Part shown: piece by piece, positions 15,801 to 16,258 of the stretch
How the letters are laid out: the number at the start of each line of letters is the position of its first letter
Position numbering within the stretch: position 1 is the stretch's first letter
Source of the DNA: an uncultured Erythrobacter sp.
GTDB lineage: Bacteria > Pseudomonadota > Alphaproteobacteria > Sphingomonadales > Sphingomonadaceae
Assembly: GCA_913061345.1 (NCBI GenBank)
Contig: CAJXTZ010000052.1
Span: forward strand, 1-16,258
Reading direction: 5' to 3'
Length of the DNA: 16,258 nucleotides
Notes under the pieces: model-generated
The model's input: only the letters and a program-made list of their open reading frames with translations
What the model was told of the DNA's origin: nothing
Databases searched by the model: none
Position numbers and translations under genes: made by a program

Positions 15801-15815
15801 ATACGAGCCTATGCA

Positions 15816-16258
15816 ATGACATTCCCGAAACTCCCATCCAGCCTCGAAGCCGCCCTTGCGGAACGCGAATATGCTTCTGCCACACCGGTGCAGGCCGAAG
15901 TTCTACAACCGGATGCCGCTGGGCGCGATCTCGTGGTGTCGGCGCAGACAGGCTCGGGAAAGACTGTCGCCTTCGGCCTCGCAATGGCAGAGCAGTTGCT
16001 GGGCGAAGACGAACGTGTGCGCTTTGCCACCGGTCCCCTCGCTTTGGTAATCGCGCCCACCCGCGAACTGGCGTTGCAGGTTAGCCGCGAACTGGCCTGG
16101 CTGTACGGCAAGGCCGGCGGACGGGTGGCCACCTGCGTTGGCGGCATGAACCCCTCTCAGGAACGTAAGTCATTGCGTTCGGGGGCGACAATCGTCGTCG
16201 GCACACCAGGACGTTTGCGTGACCATCTGGAACGCGGCGCGCTCGATCTCTCCTCGCT
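15816..16258 (+). CDS. DEAD-box RNA helicase, N-terminal part
   Basis: The first 147 residues of an ATP-dependent RNA helicase are visible; the gene runs off the right edge. The Q-motif region LAEREYASATPVQAEVL (about 14-30), Walker A AQTGSGKT (43-50), motif Ia PTRELALQV (81-89), a GG at 109-110, and motif Ib TPGRLRDHL (130-138) are in the usual order. Motif II (DEAD) and the second RecA domain lie beyond the window, so the subfamily (RhlE, DbpA, CsdA type) cannot be told. The ATG at 15816 has no good Shine-Dalgarno; the ATG at 15811 reads into a stop after two codons. A hairpin-rich leader precedes it. Confidence 0.93.
   Translation, partial: MTFPKLPSSLEAALAEREYASATPVQAEVLQPDAAGRDLVVSAQTGSGKTVAFGLAMAEQLLGEDERVRFATGPLALVIAPTRELALQVSRELAWLYGKAGGRVATCVGGMNPSQERKSLRSGATIVVGTPGRLRDHLERGALDLSS

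Overview
The window looks like chromosomal DNA of a GC-rich alphaproteobacterium, most likely from the order Sphingomonadales and perhaps the family Erythrobacteraceae. The clues are a C4-pathway 5-aminolevulinate synthase next to murI, an alphaproteobacterial-type ornithine decarboxylase, a CtrA-like site and an EcfG-like (general stress response) promoter. The family placement is inferred from protein character and gene order; no database was searched. Bases 1-42 are not genomic: they match the Illumina Nextera i5-side adapter with an index, so the real sequence starts at about 43, inside plsY.

Layout. Left part: a truncated plsY (phospholipid synthesis, minus) diverges from murI (glutamate racemase) and hemA (heme precursor), both plus. 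Next comes a large plus-strand c-di-GMP protein with PAS, GGDEF, EAL and PilZ domains. It converges with a minus-strand ornithine decarboxylase. lemA (minus) and a DUF3137 membrane protein (plus) diverge from a shared 99-base gap. A minus-strand deoxyhypusine-synthase-like gene follows, preceded by an exact GGAAC-N16-CGTT promoter. Then come a plus-strand threonine dehydratase-like gene and a MAPEG membrane protein gene.

Right part: a minus-strand trehalose operon, otsB - GH15 hydrolase - otsA, is tightly packed (4-base overlap, then a 10-base gap). A plus-strand atypical SDR gene ends in a clear intrinsic terminator. A structured leader precedes a DEAD-box RNA helicase gene that runs off the right edge.

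How the genes may work together: ornithine decarboxylase makes putrescine and the deoxyhypusine-synthase-like enzyme could turn it into sym-homospermidine, a polyamine reported from many sphingomonads. The stress-type promoter on the second gene and the trehalose operon both point to stress physiology. Most genes are conserved housekeeping genes and I see no mobile element, CRISPR array, tRNA or rRNA. No gap between genes exceeds 300 bases; the longest is 9146-9425 (280 bases), and its contents are listed. The points most worth checking are the stress promoter, the missing ATG of hemA, the four-domain c-di-GMP protein, the hydrolase inside a trehalose synthesis operon, and the hairpin-rich helicase leader.
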